Shown: positions 17,342-26,839, counted from the stretch's first letter. The stretch is 54,102 nucleotides of DNA from Corynebacterium sp. HMSC036D02 (GCF_001836165.1 NZ_KV827661.1:75479-129580); one strand, 5' to 3'. The notes: generated from the letters alone by a model not told the origin. Numbers and translations: made by a program.

Positions 17342-17878
17342 TTACTCGGCAGGAACGAGCTCCACATTTTCTGCCCAAGTAAGGTCCATGCCCAGCGTAC
17401 GCAGCCAATTCATGGCGTCATCGCCGTAGCGCGTAATGCCTTCGACGGCGGTCAGGGTTCGCTCCATGGCGCGCTCAGCTTCCTCGGCACTGATGAGGCC
17501 GTTGGAGGTGGCGGCGGCTAGCTCGTCGATGTCGAGTACATCGACCGGCTCGCCGGAGGTGGAGACCAAGTCGACGTAGAGATCGCGGGTGGTCCACACG
17601 TCCCCGTCAATGTCGATATCGGCAACGTCGATGTAGAAGTCCTGGTGCACATCCACACCCTCGCGGAAGTGGAAGATGTTGGCGCGCAGGCCAAGGTCCG
17701 GCAGCAGCCAAGACTCGAGGTAGCCGAAGCGCGGGTGGTTAGCACCGCGGGCCATGTAGAGGCCAAAGTCGGTGACCCGGTAGGTGTCTACCTCGCGCTG
17801 GAAACCTTTCGGGTCGACATTGATGTTGTCGGCGGTATTGAAGGTCTCTTGCTTGACTGGGTGCAGGTCAGTGCTCAT
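17342..17878 (-). CDS. DUF402 domain protein
   Basis: A 178-residue protein with the DUF402 core: hydrophobic strands with FHFREGVDVHQDFYIDVADI and DLYVDLVSTSGEP, where the family has an aromatic/acidic metal-nucleotide pocket. Related proteins include RNA-associated ribonuclease-G-linked proteins and nucleoside diphosphatases. The C-terminal helix-rich part (A-E-E-A-E-R-A-M) is typical of the actinobacterial subgroup. The ATG at 17878 overlaps by one base the TAA of the upstream secreted-protein gene, which indicates coupling. GAGGTGAAC before it serves as the ribosome-binding site. The open frame continues to 17920, but that extension is inside the neighbour. Confidence 0.75.
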   Translation of the reverse strand: MSTDLHPVKQETFNTADNINVDPKGFQREVDTYRVTDFGLYMARGANHPRFGYLESWLLPDLGLRANIFHFREGVDVHQDFYIDVADIDIDGDVWTTRDLYVDLVSTSGEPVDVLDIDELAAATSNGLISAEEAERAMERTLTAVEGITRYGDDAMNWLRTLGMDLTWAENVELVPAE

Positions 17879-18597
17879 TAGTTCACCTCGAGGTAAGCCG
17901 CGGTAGGTGGGAAGGAACACGAGGATTCAGCAGTGTTGACCGCACCAGAGAGGACCGCCACGACGGTGCCCTTGCCAGTCGTTGCACGGCCCGAGACCGT
18001 GGTGGGTCCATCGGTGTTGATGCCGTTGTTGAACAGGGGAGTGGTGCCGAACTGGAAGGTGTCCAAGTTGAACCACTGGACGTGCATGGCGCCCTGCTCT
18101 TCAGCGGCGGTCGGGGTACCCAGCGCGGTGAAGAGGAAGACGGTTTCGCCTTCGCCTGCACCTGGGGCCGGCATGTCGGTCGGGCCGGGCACGGCGATAG
18201 CGGAGCCAACCGAATCGCCCTGCCCGCCGATGCACTGCGCGGAGACCGTGGGCCAGTAGAACTGGCGGAAGCCGGGGTTATTTCCTTCCGGCATGGCTAC
18301 GCCGCCCTCGCCGCCTTCACCGGCGGTGAAATTAAGTGCGGTGAGGATGGCGCTGCGGGCCTCCTGCGGGATCCATGGCTGTGCCGCGAAAGCGCGAACA
18401 CGCTCCTGTGTCTCCGGGGTGGGACGGCCGAGGCTGTCCAGCGGGCTACTGCTCTGTGGGATGTTCACCAGCGAGGAGAGGTCGGGGGCGCCGGCATGCG
18501 CGGGCGTGATGCTGAGTAGGCCCATCATCACGGCAGCAGTAAGTCCGGCGACGCCACGACGGGCGGAGCGGGAAGAGTGCTGTTCGGAAAAGGCCAT
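17878..18597 (-). CDS. Secreted hypothetical protein
   Basis: A 239-residue exported protein. The N-terminus SARRGVAGLTAAVMMGLLS followed by ITPAHAG is a classic signal peptide with cleavage after AHA (about residue 35). The mature part contains two cysteines (in the C-I-G-G and S-C-S-F contexts) that may form a disulfide. It looks like the Ala/Pro-rich secreted protein found near typA in related actinobacteria; that match is from memory. It is divergent from typA and couples to the DUF402 gene. Function unknown. Confidence 0.8.
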   Translation of the reverse strand: MAFSEQHSSRSARRGVAGLTAAVMMGLLSITPAHAGAPDLSSLVNIPQSSSPLDSLGRPTPETQERVRAFAAQPWIPQEARSAILTALNFTAGEGGEGGVAMPEGNNPGFRQFYWPTVSAQCIGGQGDSVGSAIAVPGPTDMPAPGAGEGETVFLFTALGTPTAAEEQGAMHVQWFNLDTFQFGTTPLFNNGINTDGPTTVSGRATTGKGTVVAVLSGAVNTAESSCSFPPTAAYLEVN

Positions 18598-18812
18598 GGA
18601 AAATCCTTGTGTGTGGGTGGGGGACGTGACGGCAGAAACTAATTCACATGCGCCACAATAGTATCTGCTGCCACAATATTCACTTTTTTGATGTAGTCAA
18701 CTCTAAACAGAGGTCTACTGTGCGGTATGTCGGCTGTTGATACCATTCTGTTACATCCCGCAGCGCTCTGCGGGATGGTACGCGCGATGCTGCACATGAA
18801 AGGGCTAGAGAG

Positions 18813-18858
18813 TATATTTAAGGGCCGTTCATACCGCTAACGCATCATGCTTTAAGGA
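18813..18858 (+). promoter_or_regulatory. typA -10 box and ribosome-binding site
   Basis: TATATT (18813-18818) fits TANANT. AAGGAG (18853-18858) lies 11 nt before the GTG at 18870, giving a leader of about 45 nt. No convincing -35 was found. The rest of the 272-nt gap 18598-18869 shows nothing else I can assign. Confidence 0.4.
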
Positions 18859-18869
18859 GCACCCCACAC

Positions 18870-20780
18870 GTGAGTAATACTGAGTTCCGTAACGTAGCCA
18901 TCGTCGCGCACGTTGACCACGGTAAAACCACCCTCGTCAACGGCATGCTGGAGCAGTCCGGCGCTTTCGGCGACCATGGCGAACACTCGGATCGCGTCAT
19001 GGACTCCAACGATCAGGAGCGCGAGCGCGGCATCACCATTCTGGCGAAAAATACCGCCATCCACCGCAAGGGCCTGGGTAAGGACGGCGGGGATCTCATC
19101 ATCAACGTCATCGACACCCCGGGCCACGCCGACTTCGGTGGCGAGGTCGAGCGCGGTATCTCGATGGTTGACGGCGTTGTGCTGCTTGTCGACGCCTCCG
19201 AAGGCCCCCTCCCGCAGACCCGCTTCGTGCTCACCAAGGCTCTGGAGGCGAAGCTGCCGGTCATCATTTGCGTGAATAAGACCGACCGCCCCGACGCCCG
19301 CATCGATGAGGTCGTCACCGAGGCCCAGGACCTGCTTCTGGAAATCGCTGCCGGCTTGGAGGATGAGGAAGCAGCCGCTGCCGCCGAGGAGCTCTTGGAT
19401 CTGCCGGTTCTCTACGCTTCCGGCCGCGAGGGCAAGGCCTCCACGGAGAACCCGGGCAACGGTAATGTCCCGAACGCCGATGACCTGCAGGCGCTTTTTG
19501 ACGTCATCTATGACGTCCTCCCCGAGCCCTCCGCCAAGGTCGACGCTCCTCTGCAGGCGCACGTGACCAACCTCGACTCCGATGACTTCCTCGGCCGTAT
19601 CGCTCTGCTGCGCATCTACTCCGGCACCATCAAGAAGGGCCAGCAGGTGGCCTGGATGCACTATGACGAGGAAGGGGAGATGCACACCAAGACCGTCAAG
19701 GTGGCGGAGCTCCTGCGCACCGTCGGCTTCCAGCGTCAGCCGGATACCGAGGCTATCGCCGGTGACATCGTTGCCATCTCCGGTATCTCCGACATCATGA
19801 TTGGTGACACCATCGCGGACGTCGAGCACCCAGAGCCGCTGCCGCGCATCAAGGTCGATGAGCCAGCCATCTCCATGACCATTGGTGTCAACACCTCCCC
19901 GATGGCAGGCCAGGGCGGCGGCGATAAGCTCACCGCCCGCATGGTCAAGGCCCGCCTGGACCAGGAGCTCATCGGTAACGTCTCCATCAAGGTGCTGCCG
20001 ACTGAGCGCCCGGATGCTTGGGAGGTTCAGGGCCGCGGCGAGATGGCCCTGTCTGTGCTCATTGAGAACATGCGCCGCGAGGGCTTCGAGTTGACCGTCG
20101 GCAAGCCGCAGGTGGTTACCCAGGTCATCGATGGCAAGACCATGGAGCCCTACGAGATGCTCACCATCGATTCCCCGTCTGAGCACCAGGGTGCCATCAC
20201 CCAGCTGCTGGCCACCCGCAAGGGCCAAATGCAGTCCATGGACGTCCGCGAGGGCGACTGGGTCCGCATGGTCTTCCGCATCCCGGCCCGCGGCCTCATC
20301 GGTTTCCGTACCCAGTTCCTGACGGAGACCCGCGGCTCCGGCATCGCGAACTCCATCTCCGACGGCCTCGACGTCTGGGCCGGCGACATCAAGGCTCGCC
20401 CGACCGGCTCGCTCGTGGCCGACCGTTCCGGCCAGATCACCGCCTACGCTCTGCAGCAGCTGGCGGACCGCGGTGACTTCTTCGTGGAACCGGGCATGGA
20501 GGCCTACGAGGGCATGGTTGTCGGCGCCAACAACCGTGATGAGGATATGGATATCAACATCACCAAGGAAAAGAAGCTGACCAACATGCGCTCCGCCACC
20601 GCGGATGCCACCGTGACCTTGGCCAAGGCCAAGACCCTGTCCCTCGATGAGGCGCTGGAATTCTGTGGCACCGACGAGTGCGTCGAGGTCGGCCCGAAGG
20701 TCCTGCGCGTGCGCAAGGTTGAGCTTTCTGCCACCGATCGCAAGCGCGCGGCCGCACGCGCTAAGCAGCTCAACAAGTAG
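18870..20780 (+). CDS. typA: Ribosome-associated GTPase TypA/BipA
   Basis: A 636-residue translational GTPase involved in ribosome assembly and stress/cold adaptation. G1 is AIVAHVDHGKTTLV at residues 9-22, G2 ERGITI, G3 DTPGHADFGGEVER and G4 NKTDRPDAR. The EF-G-like domains and the TypA-specific C-terminal domain (NIRxxSA-type segment NMRSATADAT) follow. The GTG start has AAGGAG 11 nt upstream. Its neighbours lpqW, mshB, fdxC and dapC follow in the order known from mycobacteria. Confidence 0.97.
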   Translation: MSNTEFRNVAIVAHVDHGKTTLVNGMLEQSGAFGDHGEHSDRVMDSNDQERERGITILAKNTAIHRKGLGKDGGDLIINVIDTPGHADFGGEVERGISMVDGVVLLVDASEGPLPQTRFVLTKALEAKLPVIICVNKTDRPDARIDEVVTEAQDLLLEIAAGLEDEEAAAAAEELLDLPVLYASGREGKASTENPGNGNVPNADDLQALFDVIYDVLPEPSAKVDAPLQAHVTNLDSDDFLGRIALLRIYSGTIKKGQQVAWMHYDEEGEMHTKTVKVAELLRTVGFQRQPDTEAIAGDIVAISGISDIMIGDTIADVEHPEPLPRIKVDEPAISMTIGVNTSPMAGQGGGDKLTARMVKARLDQELIGNVSIKVLPTERPDAWEVQGRGEMALSVLIENMRREGFELTVGKPQVVTQVIDGKTMEPYEMLTIDSPSEHQGAITQLLATRKGQMQSMDVREGDWVRMVFRIPARGLIGFRTQFLTETRGSGIANSISDGLDVWAGDIKARPTGSLVADRSGQITAYALQQLADRGDFFVEPGMEAYEGMVVGANNRDEDMDINITKEKKLTNMRSATADATVTLAKAKTLSLDEALEFCGTDECVEVGPKVLRVRKVELSATDRKRAAARAKQLNK

Positions 20781-20787
20781 CTCGCTA

Positions 20788-20808
20788 AGCGGCGCCCCTC
20801 GCGCCGCT
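20788..20808 (+). terminator. Hairpin after typA
   Basis: AGCGGCGC (20788-20795) pairs perfectly with GCGCCGCT (20801-20808) around a 5-nt loop, 8 nt after the typA stop. A T6 run follows only at 20825-20830, so it may be a weak terminator or attenuator before lpqW. Confidence 0.6.
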
Positions 20809-20851
20809 ACAGTGGTGGGGAAAGTTTTTTAGAACGTAAAGGTTGTGTGGA

Positions 20852-22453
20852 GTGAACCGTTTCCTGCCCCGGCTCAGCGTTATCCTCGCAGCCGCTCTGC
20901 TGACGGCCTGCCAGGCTAACCCTGGCCCGCCGCCGGTGGTGGACGAGGATGATCGCAGCGCCACTCCAACGAATTCCAGCACGACGTCCCCGCCACCTGA
21001 AGCAGCACCCGAAGAAGACCTTCTGCCGAAGCGCAGCACCGTGTCCATCGGGGTCGACCCGCTGCGCGGCGGGCTCAATCCGCACCTGGTGGCAAACAAT
21101 TCCGAGCTGGTTAACCAGATTGCGGAGCTAGTGCTGCCCTCTGCGTTCCACGGCACCGAGATGGACACGGATGTCCTGGAATCTGCCGAGGAGATCGAAG
21201 CCCCCGAAGGCGTTGCGATGCGTGTGCGCTATACCATCGCCGCGCCAGCCCAATGGTCTGATGGCACGCCGATCAGCGGTTCCGACTTTAACTATTTGTG
21301 GTCCCAGATAATGCGCACCCCGGGGACTAAGAATATTTCTGGCTATCGGGCGATCTCGGCTGTGCGGACCTCCGGCAATGGGCGGGTGGTGACCGTGGAC
21401 TTCGACCACCGCGTCGAAGGCTGGCACAAACTTTTTGCCCATCTGATGCCCTCCCACCTTCTAGAAGACAGGGATTTCGCTTCAGTGCTGGCCGACGGGA
21501 TCCCCGCCTCCGCTGGGCGCTACCTCGTGGAAAGCATGGACCGCGGGCGAGGAATCATCACTCTCAACCGCAATGACCGCTTCTGGGGAGAGGATCCCGC
21601 GAATATTGACGTCATCCAGCTGCGCGCGGTTCGCGATACCGCGCAGGCGGTGAATATGCTGCGCTCGCGCCAGATCGGTTTTGCTGATTTCACCCCGCAA
21701 CAGACCACCCTGGAGAACTTGAGCCTGCTCAGCAATGTCAATACCGGTGTGGTGACACGGCAACGCCAGCTCCGCTTGGAAATGTCTGCCGCGGAGGGCG
21801 CTCTCAACGACCAGCCCCAGCGCCGTGCGTTAGCCTCGCTTCTGGATACCGACCAGATAGCCCGCTTGGCCACCGGCCGCGCCTCGGAGCTGGAGCCCGG
21901 ACACAATCCCTTCGACAGCAACTCGGAGCTTGCCCCGCTGCGGGAGCGGGCAGGACGCAAGCCCGTGCGCATCGGTGTGGATCCCCAGAACCCTACTGCC
22001 TTGGCTGCAGCCACCACCATCGTGGACGTGCTGCAGGCCAAGGCCATCGACGCGGAGGTCGTCACCGAACGCCTGACCACCATTACCTCCGACCTGCTTC
22101 CGGCGGGCAAGGTGGATGCCGTGGTGGCGTGGGATGAGAACGGAAACGACGCGATGAGCTTGGCCAATTACTTCGTGTGCGCAACGCCGACGCGCCCAGC
22201 GGCAACGCTGTCGGGATTCTGCCCAGACAATTCCGCGGAAACCGCCCTTGGCATCCTCTCCGGTGAGCTGGATTCCGAGGCCGCCGAAGAACGGGTAGGG
22301 CACCTTAACAGGGAAGAAGTGCTCTTCGTCCCGCTGCTCAATGAGGTGCGAGTCCATGCTTTGGGCAAGGGTATTGTTGGCCCCGGACAAAGCATTAAGG
22401 ACTGGGATTCCGGTCTGATTAGCGCACCGCAGTGGAGGAAAGACGATGATTAA
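20852..22453 (+). CDS. lpqW: LpqW-like lipoprotein (family 5 solute-binding fold)
   Basis: A 533-residue lipoprotein. The signal peptide ends in the lipobox LLTAC, with the modified Cys at about residue 20, followed by a Pro/Thr/Ser-rich linker to residue 60. The rest has the oligopeptide-binding (SBP family 5) fold, seen in WSDGTPISGSDFNYLW and GAGRYLVESMD-like segments. In mycobacteria and C. glutamicum LpqW controls phosphatidylinositol mannoside/lipomannan synthesis rather than peptide uptake. No ABC permease lies nearby, which agrees. I prefer GTG 20852 (AAAGGT 8 nt upstream) over TTG 20843. Its 3' end overlaps mshB by 8 nt. Confidence 0.88.
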   Translation: MNRFLPRLSVILAAALLTACQANPGPPPVVDEDDRSATPTNSSTTSPPPEAAPEEDLLPKRSTVSIGVDPLRGGLNPHLVANNSELVNQIAELVLPSAFHGTEMDTDVLESAEEIEAPEGVAMRVRYTIAAPAQWSDGTPISGSDFNYLWSQIMRTPGTKNISGYRAISAVRTSGNGRVVTVDFDHRVEGWHKLFAHLMPSHLLEDRDFASVLADGIPASAGRYLVESMDRGRGIITLNRNDRFWGEDPANIDVIQLRAVRDTAQAVNMLRSRQIGFADFTPQQTTLENLSLLSNVNTGVVTRQRQLRLEMSAAEGALNDQPQRRALASLLDTDQIARLATGRASELEPGHNPFDSNSELAPLRERAGRKPVRIGVDPQNPTALAAATTIVDVLQAKAIDAEVVTERLTTITSDLLPAGKVDAVVAWDENGNDAMSLANYFVCATPTRPAATLSGFCPDNSAETALGILSGELDSEAAEERVGHLNREEVLFVPLLNEVRVHALGKGIVGPGQSIKDWDSGLISAPQWRKDDD

Positions 22454-23312
22454 GGATCTCACGGGCTACCGCGTCGTGGCTGTTCACGCTCACCCGGATG
22501 ATGAGGTGCTCTTTACCGGTGGCACGCTGGCGGATTTGTCCGCGCGCGGTGCTGAGGTCACCGTGATTACCGCGACGCTGGGAGAGGAGGGCGAAATCAT
22601 CGGTGAGCCCTACCAAGGCCTCGCGGAAACAGATCAGCTGGGAGGGTTCCGCGCCTGGGAACTCAAGCACGCGCTCGATGCTTTAGGAATCGAGGGCATC
22701 CAGCTGGGCGGTTTTGGGCACTTCCGTGATTCCGGGATGGAAGGCTCGCCTGCTCATGAGAATCCGCGGGCCCTGGTCAACCGTGTGGATGAGGCCGCAG
22801 ATTTGTTGCGCGGCCACCTAGAACAGCTGCGTCCCCACGCGGTGCTGACCTATGGACCGGACGGCGGCTACGGGCACCCCGACCACATCGCGGTGCACAA
22901 GGCCGTGCATGCGGCTGCCGAGCCGGAGCAGCGTATCTGGTGGGCGGTCTTTGAGCGTGCCGCGCACTATCGCGGCCTCGAGGCTGTCATGCCTCCGGAG
23001 GGCTGGAGCTTGCCGGATAAGGCGTACTTGGACAACTTCACCAACGCCGGCTGCGATGTGACCTACGAGCTCAGCGACGCAGCACTTGCTGCCAAGCGCG
23101 CCGCGATGCTGGCCCACGCCACGCAGATCTGGCTTGCCGACGGCTCCCTCACCACCGTCAACCCCCACGCCGCCCAAGCGGGACTCACGGAACCCGCGCG
23201 AGTTCCCGCCGCCTATGCCTTGTCCAACCTGCTCACCATGCCGCTGCTGCGCCAGGAGTTCTACCAGCTTGGCCAGGGGGAGCCGCAGGAAACATTGCTG
23301 GGGGAGAAATGA
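22446..23312 (+). CDS. mshB: Mycothiol biosynthesis deacetylase MshB
   Basis: A 288-residue zinc deacetylase acting on GlcNAc-inositol, the second-stage step of mycothiol synthesis. The metal site is visible as AHPDDE (His16, Asp19) and GHPDH (His144, His147); Asp18 is the likely general base. LGEEGEIIG and TYGPDGGYGHPDH match the family. The ATG overlaps the end of lpqW and the stop overlaps the next gene by 4 nt, so this is a tight operon. Its presence marks an actinobacterial host. Confidence 0.95.
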   Translation: MIKDLTGYRVVAVHAHPDDEVLFTGGTLADLSARGAEVTVITATLGEEGEIIGEPYQGLAETDQLGGFRAWELKHALDALGIEGIQLGGFGHFRDSGMEGSPAHENPRALVNRVDEAADLLRGHLEQLRPHAVLTYGPDGGYGHPDHIAVHKAVHAAAEPEQRIWWAVFERAAHYRGLEAVMPPEGWSLPDKAYLDNFTNAGCDVTYELSDAALAAKRAAMLAHATQIWLADGSLTTVNPHAAQAGLTEPARVPAAYALSNLLTMPLLRQEFYQLGQGEPQETLLGEK

Positions 23313-23701
23313 CCGAGCGCGCCATTCGCACTGATTTCTCCCGTGGCGAGCAAATAGGTGGCCTGGTGTGGCTCGTCTTAGGCGCACTCTGCTCATTGAC
23401 GCTCGAGGTGGTCTATCTCACCGCGCGCCTGCCGTGGCCCGGCGAATCCGGGATGGCCTTTCCCATCACCATCCTCATCGCCTTCTGGTTCAACGGGGTG
23501 TTGACCCGCACAGCGCGTCTGTGGAGTGAGAATCCCTACATCGCAGGTACGCCAGGGCTGGCCTGGGTGGGAGGATTTCTCGCGTTCATGCTGGGAGCCG
23601 CCATGGGGGATAGCAGCCTGCTGGCCAATAATATTCTCAGCCTGCTGCTGTTCGCCGCGGGAATCGCGGGTAGCGTTTGGCCATTTTTCGCCTCGGAGTA
23701 G
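23309..23701 (+). CDS. Small membrane protein (four predicted helices)
   Basis: A 130-residue protein with four hydrophobic segments (about residues 16-37, 45-62, 80-98 and 105-125) and short polar loops. It occupies the position of a conserved membrane protein between mshB and fdxC in mycobacteria. The ATGA overlap with mshB indicates cotranslation. No catalytic motif is seen; function unknown. Confidence 0.8.
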   Translation: MTERAIRTDFSRGEQIGGLVWLVLGALCSLTLEVVYLTARLPWPGESGMAFPITILIAFWFNGVLTRTARLWSENPYIAGTPGLAWVGGFLAFMLGAAMGDSSLLANNILSLLLFAAGIAGSVWPFFASE

Positions 23702-23751
23702 CATACTGTTAGTCGTAGAAAACCCGTGACACACAGGAGTTTAAACACCTT

Positions 23752-24075
23752 ATGACTTACACCATCGCGCAGCCTTGCGTCGACGTGATGGACCGCGGCT
23801 GCGTTGAAGAGTGCCCGGTCGACTGCATCTACGAGGGCAAGCGCATGCTCTACATCCACCCGGACGAGTGCGTGGACTGCGGCGCCTGTGAGCCGGCGTG
23901 CCCGGTGGAGGCCATCTTCTACGAAGATGATGTCCCGGATGAATGGTTGGATTACAACGACGCCAACGCTGCCTTCTTCGATGATCTCGGCTCCCCGGGT
24001 GGCGCAGCAGCTCTCGGCCCGCAGGACTTTGACGTCCCGATGATTGCTGCACTCCCGCCTCAGAACCAGGAGTAG
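23752..24075 (+). CDS. fdxC: 7Fe ferredoxin FdxC/FdxA type
   Basis: A 107-residue seven-iron ferredoxin. Cys9, Cys17 and Cys50 should hold the 3Fe-4S cluster, and Cys21, Cys40, Cys43 and Cys46 the 4Fe-4S cluster; Cys25 matches the free cysteine of Azotobacter FdI. The C-terminal 45 residues, acidic then Pro-rich, are typical of the actinobacterial form. AGGAG lies about 12 nt before the ATG. It precedes dapC by 3 nt. It donates electrons to cytochromes P450 or other redox partners; the partner here is not evident. Confidence 0.95.
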   Translation: MTYTIAQPCVDVMDRGCVEECPVDCIYEGKRMLYIHPDECVDCGACEPACPVEAIFYEDDVPDEWLDYNDANAAFFDDLGSPGGAAALGPQDFDVPMIAALPPQNQE

Positions 24076-24078
24076 ACC

Positions 24079-25164
24079 ATGAGCCGCACGCCGCTTGGAC
24101 ACACACTCCCGGATTTTCCGTGGAACTCGCTTGCTGACGCCAAGAAGAAAGCACAGGCGCACCCGGACGGGATCGTTGACCTATCGGTGGGCAACCCCGT
24201 CGATCCGGTTGCCCCTGGCGTGCAGCTAGCGCTGTCCGCAGCGGCCGAGGCTCCCGGTTACCCGCAGACTCAGGGCACCCCGGAGTTGCGTGAGGCCATC
24301 GCGAAGGCGCTTGAGCGCCGTTACAACATGAACGTGGACGCGGTGCTGCCGGTCATCGGCACCAAGGAGGCCATCGCCTGGCTGCCCACTTTGCTGGGCA
24401 TGCGCGGGGAAACCGTGGCTTTCCCGACGGTTGCTTATCCCACCTATGAAGTCGGTGCGCTCCTGGCCGGTGCCAAGCCCTTGCGCGCCGACGAGGATTT
24501 CCAGGATGCCTCGCTGGTGTTCATCAACTCGCCGTCGAATCCGACGGGCCGGGTGCTGGGCGTCGAGAAGCTGCGTGAGATCGTCGCCTGGGCGCGCGAG
24601 AATAACGCCATCGTGGCCTCGGATGAGTGCTACATGGGCTTGGGCTGGGATGATGAGAACCTGCCGGTGTCCATTCTGGATCCGCGCGTGACCGATGGCG
24701 ACAGCACCGGGCTCATCGCCATGCATTCGCTCTCCAAGAGTGCGAACATGGCCTCCTACCGCGCCGGTTTCTTCGCGGGCGATGCCCAGCTCATCGCGGA
24801 GTTGCTGGAGCTGCGCAAGCACGCAGGACTCATCGTTCCAGGCCCCATTCAGGCGGCCATGGTCGCCGCGCTTGACGACGACCCCTCCGAAGCCCTCCAG
24901 CGCCAACGCTACGCCGCGCGCCGTGTGGATCTCATGCGGGCGCTGACTGGTGCGGGCTTTAAAATCGAGCACTCCGAGGCTGGGCTCTACCTGTGGGCAA
25001 CGCGCGGTGAGAACTGCCGCGAGACCGTTGACTGGCTGGCCGAGCGTGGCATCCTCGTTGCCCCCGGTGATTTCTATGGCCCGGCGGGCGAGCAGTTCGT
25101 GCGCATTGGCCTCAACGGTACGGACGAGCGCATCGCGGCGGCGGTGGCGCGCTTGGCTGAGTAA
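24079..25164 (+). CDS. dapC: N-succinyldiaminopimelate aminotransferase
   Basis: A 361-residue class I/II PLP aminotransferase, the transamination step of the succinylase route to meso-diaminopimelate. SLSKSANMASYRAGF holds the PLP lysine. NSPSNPTGRVL and the conserved SDECYMGLGW match the fold. The start ATG follows the fdxC stop by 3 nt. With dapD and dapE further downstream, three succinylase-branch genes lie in this window. Confidence 0.93.
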   Translation: MSRTPLGHTLPDFPWNSLADAKKKAQAHPDGIVDLSVGNPVDPVAPGVQLALSAAAEAPGYPQTQGTPELREAIAKALERRYNMNVDAVLPVIGTKEAIAWLPTLLGMRGETVAFPTVAYPTYEVGALLAGAKPLRADEDFQDASLVFINSPSNPTGRVLGVEKLREIVAWARENNAIVASDECYMGLGWDDENLPVSILDPRVTDGDSTGLIAMHSLSKSANMASYRAGFFAGDAQLIAELLELRKHAGLIVPGPIQAAMVAALDDDPSEALQRQRYAARRVDLMRALTGAGFKIEHSEAGLYLWATRGENCRETVDWLAERGILVAPGDFYGPAGEQFVRIGLNGTDERIAAAVARLAE

Positions 25165-25971
25165 GTGGCCTTTCGCCCGCCGGCGCGGGAGGGGATTAGC
25201 CCGCGTAAGGTGATGCTCACTGGCATCGTGCCCGCCTCACCTACCTATTGGGCAGGTGAGGCGGGCGATTCCGCGTTTTCGCCCGGTACTCGCTTAGAAC
25301 CGGGCACTGTGCTTCCCGGCCCAACGCTGGCATGGTATCACCCTTCGGTGCCGTCCGAAGAGCCTATTCCCTTTGACTATCGGGTGGTGTATGAGGATGG
25401 GGACCTGATAGTCGTCGATAAGCCGCATTTCTTGCCCACGACGTCGAATGGGCGCATCGTCCGCGAGACCCTTCAAACCCGCCTGCGCGTGGATTACGGG
25501 GAGGACTCCATCGTGCCGCTGCACAGGCTGGACCGGTTGACGTCGGGCCTGGTGCTGTGCTCGCGCAACCCCCGCACGCGCGCTGCGTATCAGCAACTCT
25601 TTCAGGAGCGTGCGGTGGTGAAGCACTACCGGGCTCAGGTGGTCGTGCCCTTCTCCTTCGACGGCACGGTGCGGCTGGGCATGCGACGGGTGCGTGGTGA
25701 GCGTCAGGTCCGCGTGGATCCTTCCGGCACGCCTACGGTGACTCGGGTGCGCGCTCGGGGGGCGGTCGCCGATGTCTGGCCACTGACCGGCCATACCCAC
25801 CAGATTCGCGTGGTGCTCAACCACCTGGGACATCCGATTGTGGGGGATGATACTTATCCCGTGGATCGAGGCTTGGATCTTTATGATTTCTCCACGCCGC
25901 TGCTGCTTTCCCATGTCGCTTTGAGTTTTAGCGATCCAGTTGCCGGCCGCAAACGGGAGTTTCAGCTGTGA
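25165..25971 (+). CDS. RluA-family pseudouridine synthase
   Basis: A 268-residue RNA pseudouridine synthase. The catalytic motif HRLDRLTSGLVLCSR has the essential Asp. GHTHQIRVVLNHLGHPIVGDDTY is the second RluA signature. No S4 RNA-binding domain is seen; residues 1-75 are a family-specific N-terminus. The GTG start directly follows the dapC stop. The target uridine (tRNA or rRNA) is not predictable here. Confidence 0.92.
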   Translation: MAFRPPAREGISPRKVMLTGIVPASPTYWAGEAGDSAFSPGTRLEPGTVLPGPTLAWYHPSVPSEEPIPFDYRVVYEDGDLIVVDKPHFLPTTSNGRIVRETLQTRLRVDYGEDSIVPLHRLDRLTSGLVLCSRNPRTRAAYQQLFQERAVVKHYRAQVVVPFSFDGTVRLGMRRVRGERQVRVDPSGTPTVTRVRARGAVADVWPLTGHTHQIRVVLNHLGHPIVGDDTYPVDRGLDLYDFSTPLLLSHVALSFSDPVAGRKREFQL

Positions 25972-26078
25972 GATTGGGCGCTATTGCGGTGTGCGTTTTA
26001 GTTTGCGCTGAATGAGGGACTAAACTCAAACGAAGTTTTATTCATTATAATTGAGCATTTTGTACGAAGGGCGTGTCC

Positions 26079-26642
26079 ATGGCGGATCTGAGCTTTGCTC
26101 GCTTTGCCTCGAATTTTGGCCAGTTCATTAAGTTCGGTCTGGTTGGCGGTTCGGGCGCGTTGGTCAATATTGCAGTTTCAATCCTGGCCGCAAAGTGTGG
26201 ATTGTCCTGGTTCGGCGCTACGCCGCATGACGCGATGTTCAACCTCTTCGGCACCCAGTTTCACGTGCGCTGGTTCATGCTTTTTTCCACCATCGCCTTC
26301 CTCGTTGCGAATACGTGGAATTACCAGCTCAACCGCATGTGGACTTTTAAATCCGTTAGCAAAGTCTCGTGGTTGCGGGGTTTCTTCCCGTTCCTCATTA
26401 CGGGCATTGGCGCGTATTTGGTGACCCTCGCGGTGCAGTACCTGCTGATGAATCCGACCTCGCCGCTGCAGCTGCCGCCCGATATTTTCGATGACTCGAC
26501 GGGCTTCCGCACGATGTATTACTGGGCCAATGCCATTTCGATCGTGGTGGCGATGCCGATCAACTTCATCTTCAACAAGCTGTGGACCTTCCGTTCGACG
26601 CCCAAGGCGCCGGTCGTGGTCCATGAGACCGAGCCGGCCTAA
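26079..26642 (+). CDS. GtrA-like membrane protein
   Basis: A 187-residue protein with four membrane helices. KFGLVGGSGALVNIAVSILA, NTWNYQLNRMWTFKS and NFIFNKLWTFRS are the repeated GtrA-family signatures. Such proteins flip or assist polyprenyl-linked sugars for cell-surface glycans. I choose ATG 26079, which leaves 8 nt after GAAGG (26066-26070); the GTG at 26073 would be too close. No glycosyltransferase neighbour is present. Confidence 0.88.
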   Translation: MADLSFARFASNFGQFIKFGLVGGSGALVNIAVSILAAKCGLSWFGATPHDAMFNLFGTQFHVRWFMLFSTIAFLVANTWNYQLNRMWTFKSVSKVSWLRGFFPFLITGIGAYLVTLAVQYLLMNPTSPLQLPPDIFDDSTGFRTMYYWANAISIVVAMPINFIFNKLWTFRSTPKAPVVVHETEPA

Positions 26643-26665
26643 TATCGGACCTTCGCCCCGCCCCT

Positions 26666-26810
26666 CCCTTCGCGCTCACCAGCGTCGACCGGTGGGGTCT
26701 TTTCGCTGATGCGGTGAGCGCGAAGGGAGAGCGTCGACAAGCCCTGCACCCTTCGCGCTCACTGGCGCCCGCAAACAGCAAAGCCCGCCGTCCGCGGTGA
26801 GCGCGAAGGG
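26666..26810. repeat. Two 62-bp palindromic elements (A, B)
   Basis: Element A has arms 26666-26680 and 26713-26727; element B has 26749-26763 and 26796-26810. Left arms read CCCTTCGCGCTCAC(C/T) and right arms GGTGAGCGCGAAGGG. Each pair encloses exactly 32 nt, and the two 32-nt cores are unrelated. The elements sit between the convergent ends of the GtrA gene and the membrane-protein gene. No T-run follows, so a standard terminator is not indicated. Confidence 0.9.
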
Positions 26811-26839
26811 CGGGGGGATGCGACGGAAGGGAGAGCTGC

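Noticed and set aside
18852..20228. Minus-strand 458-residue open frame over typA
   Set aside because: It is antisense to the clearly conserved TypA gene.
26666..26810. Ordinary rho-independent terminators
   Set aside because: The loops are 32 nt, no T-run follows, and one cluster lies in tandem between same-strand genes.
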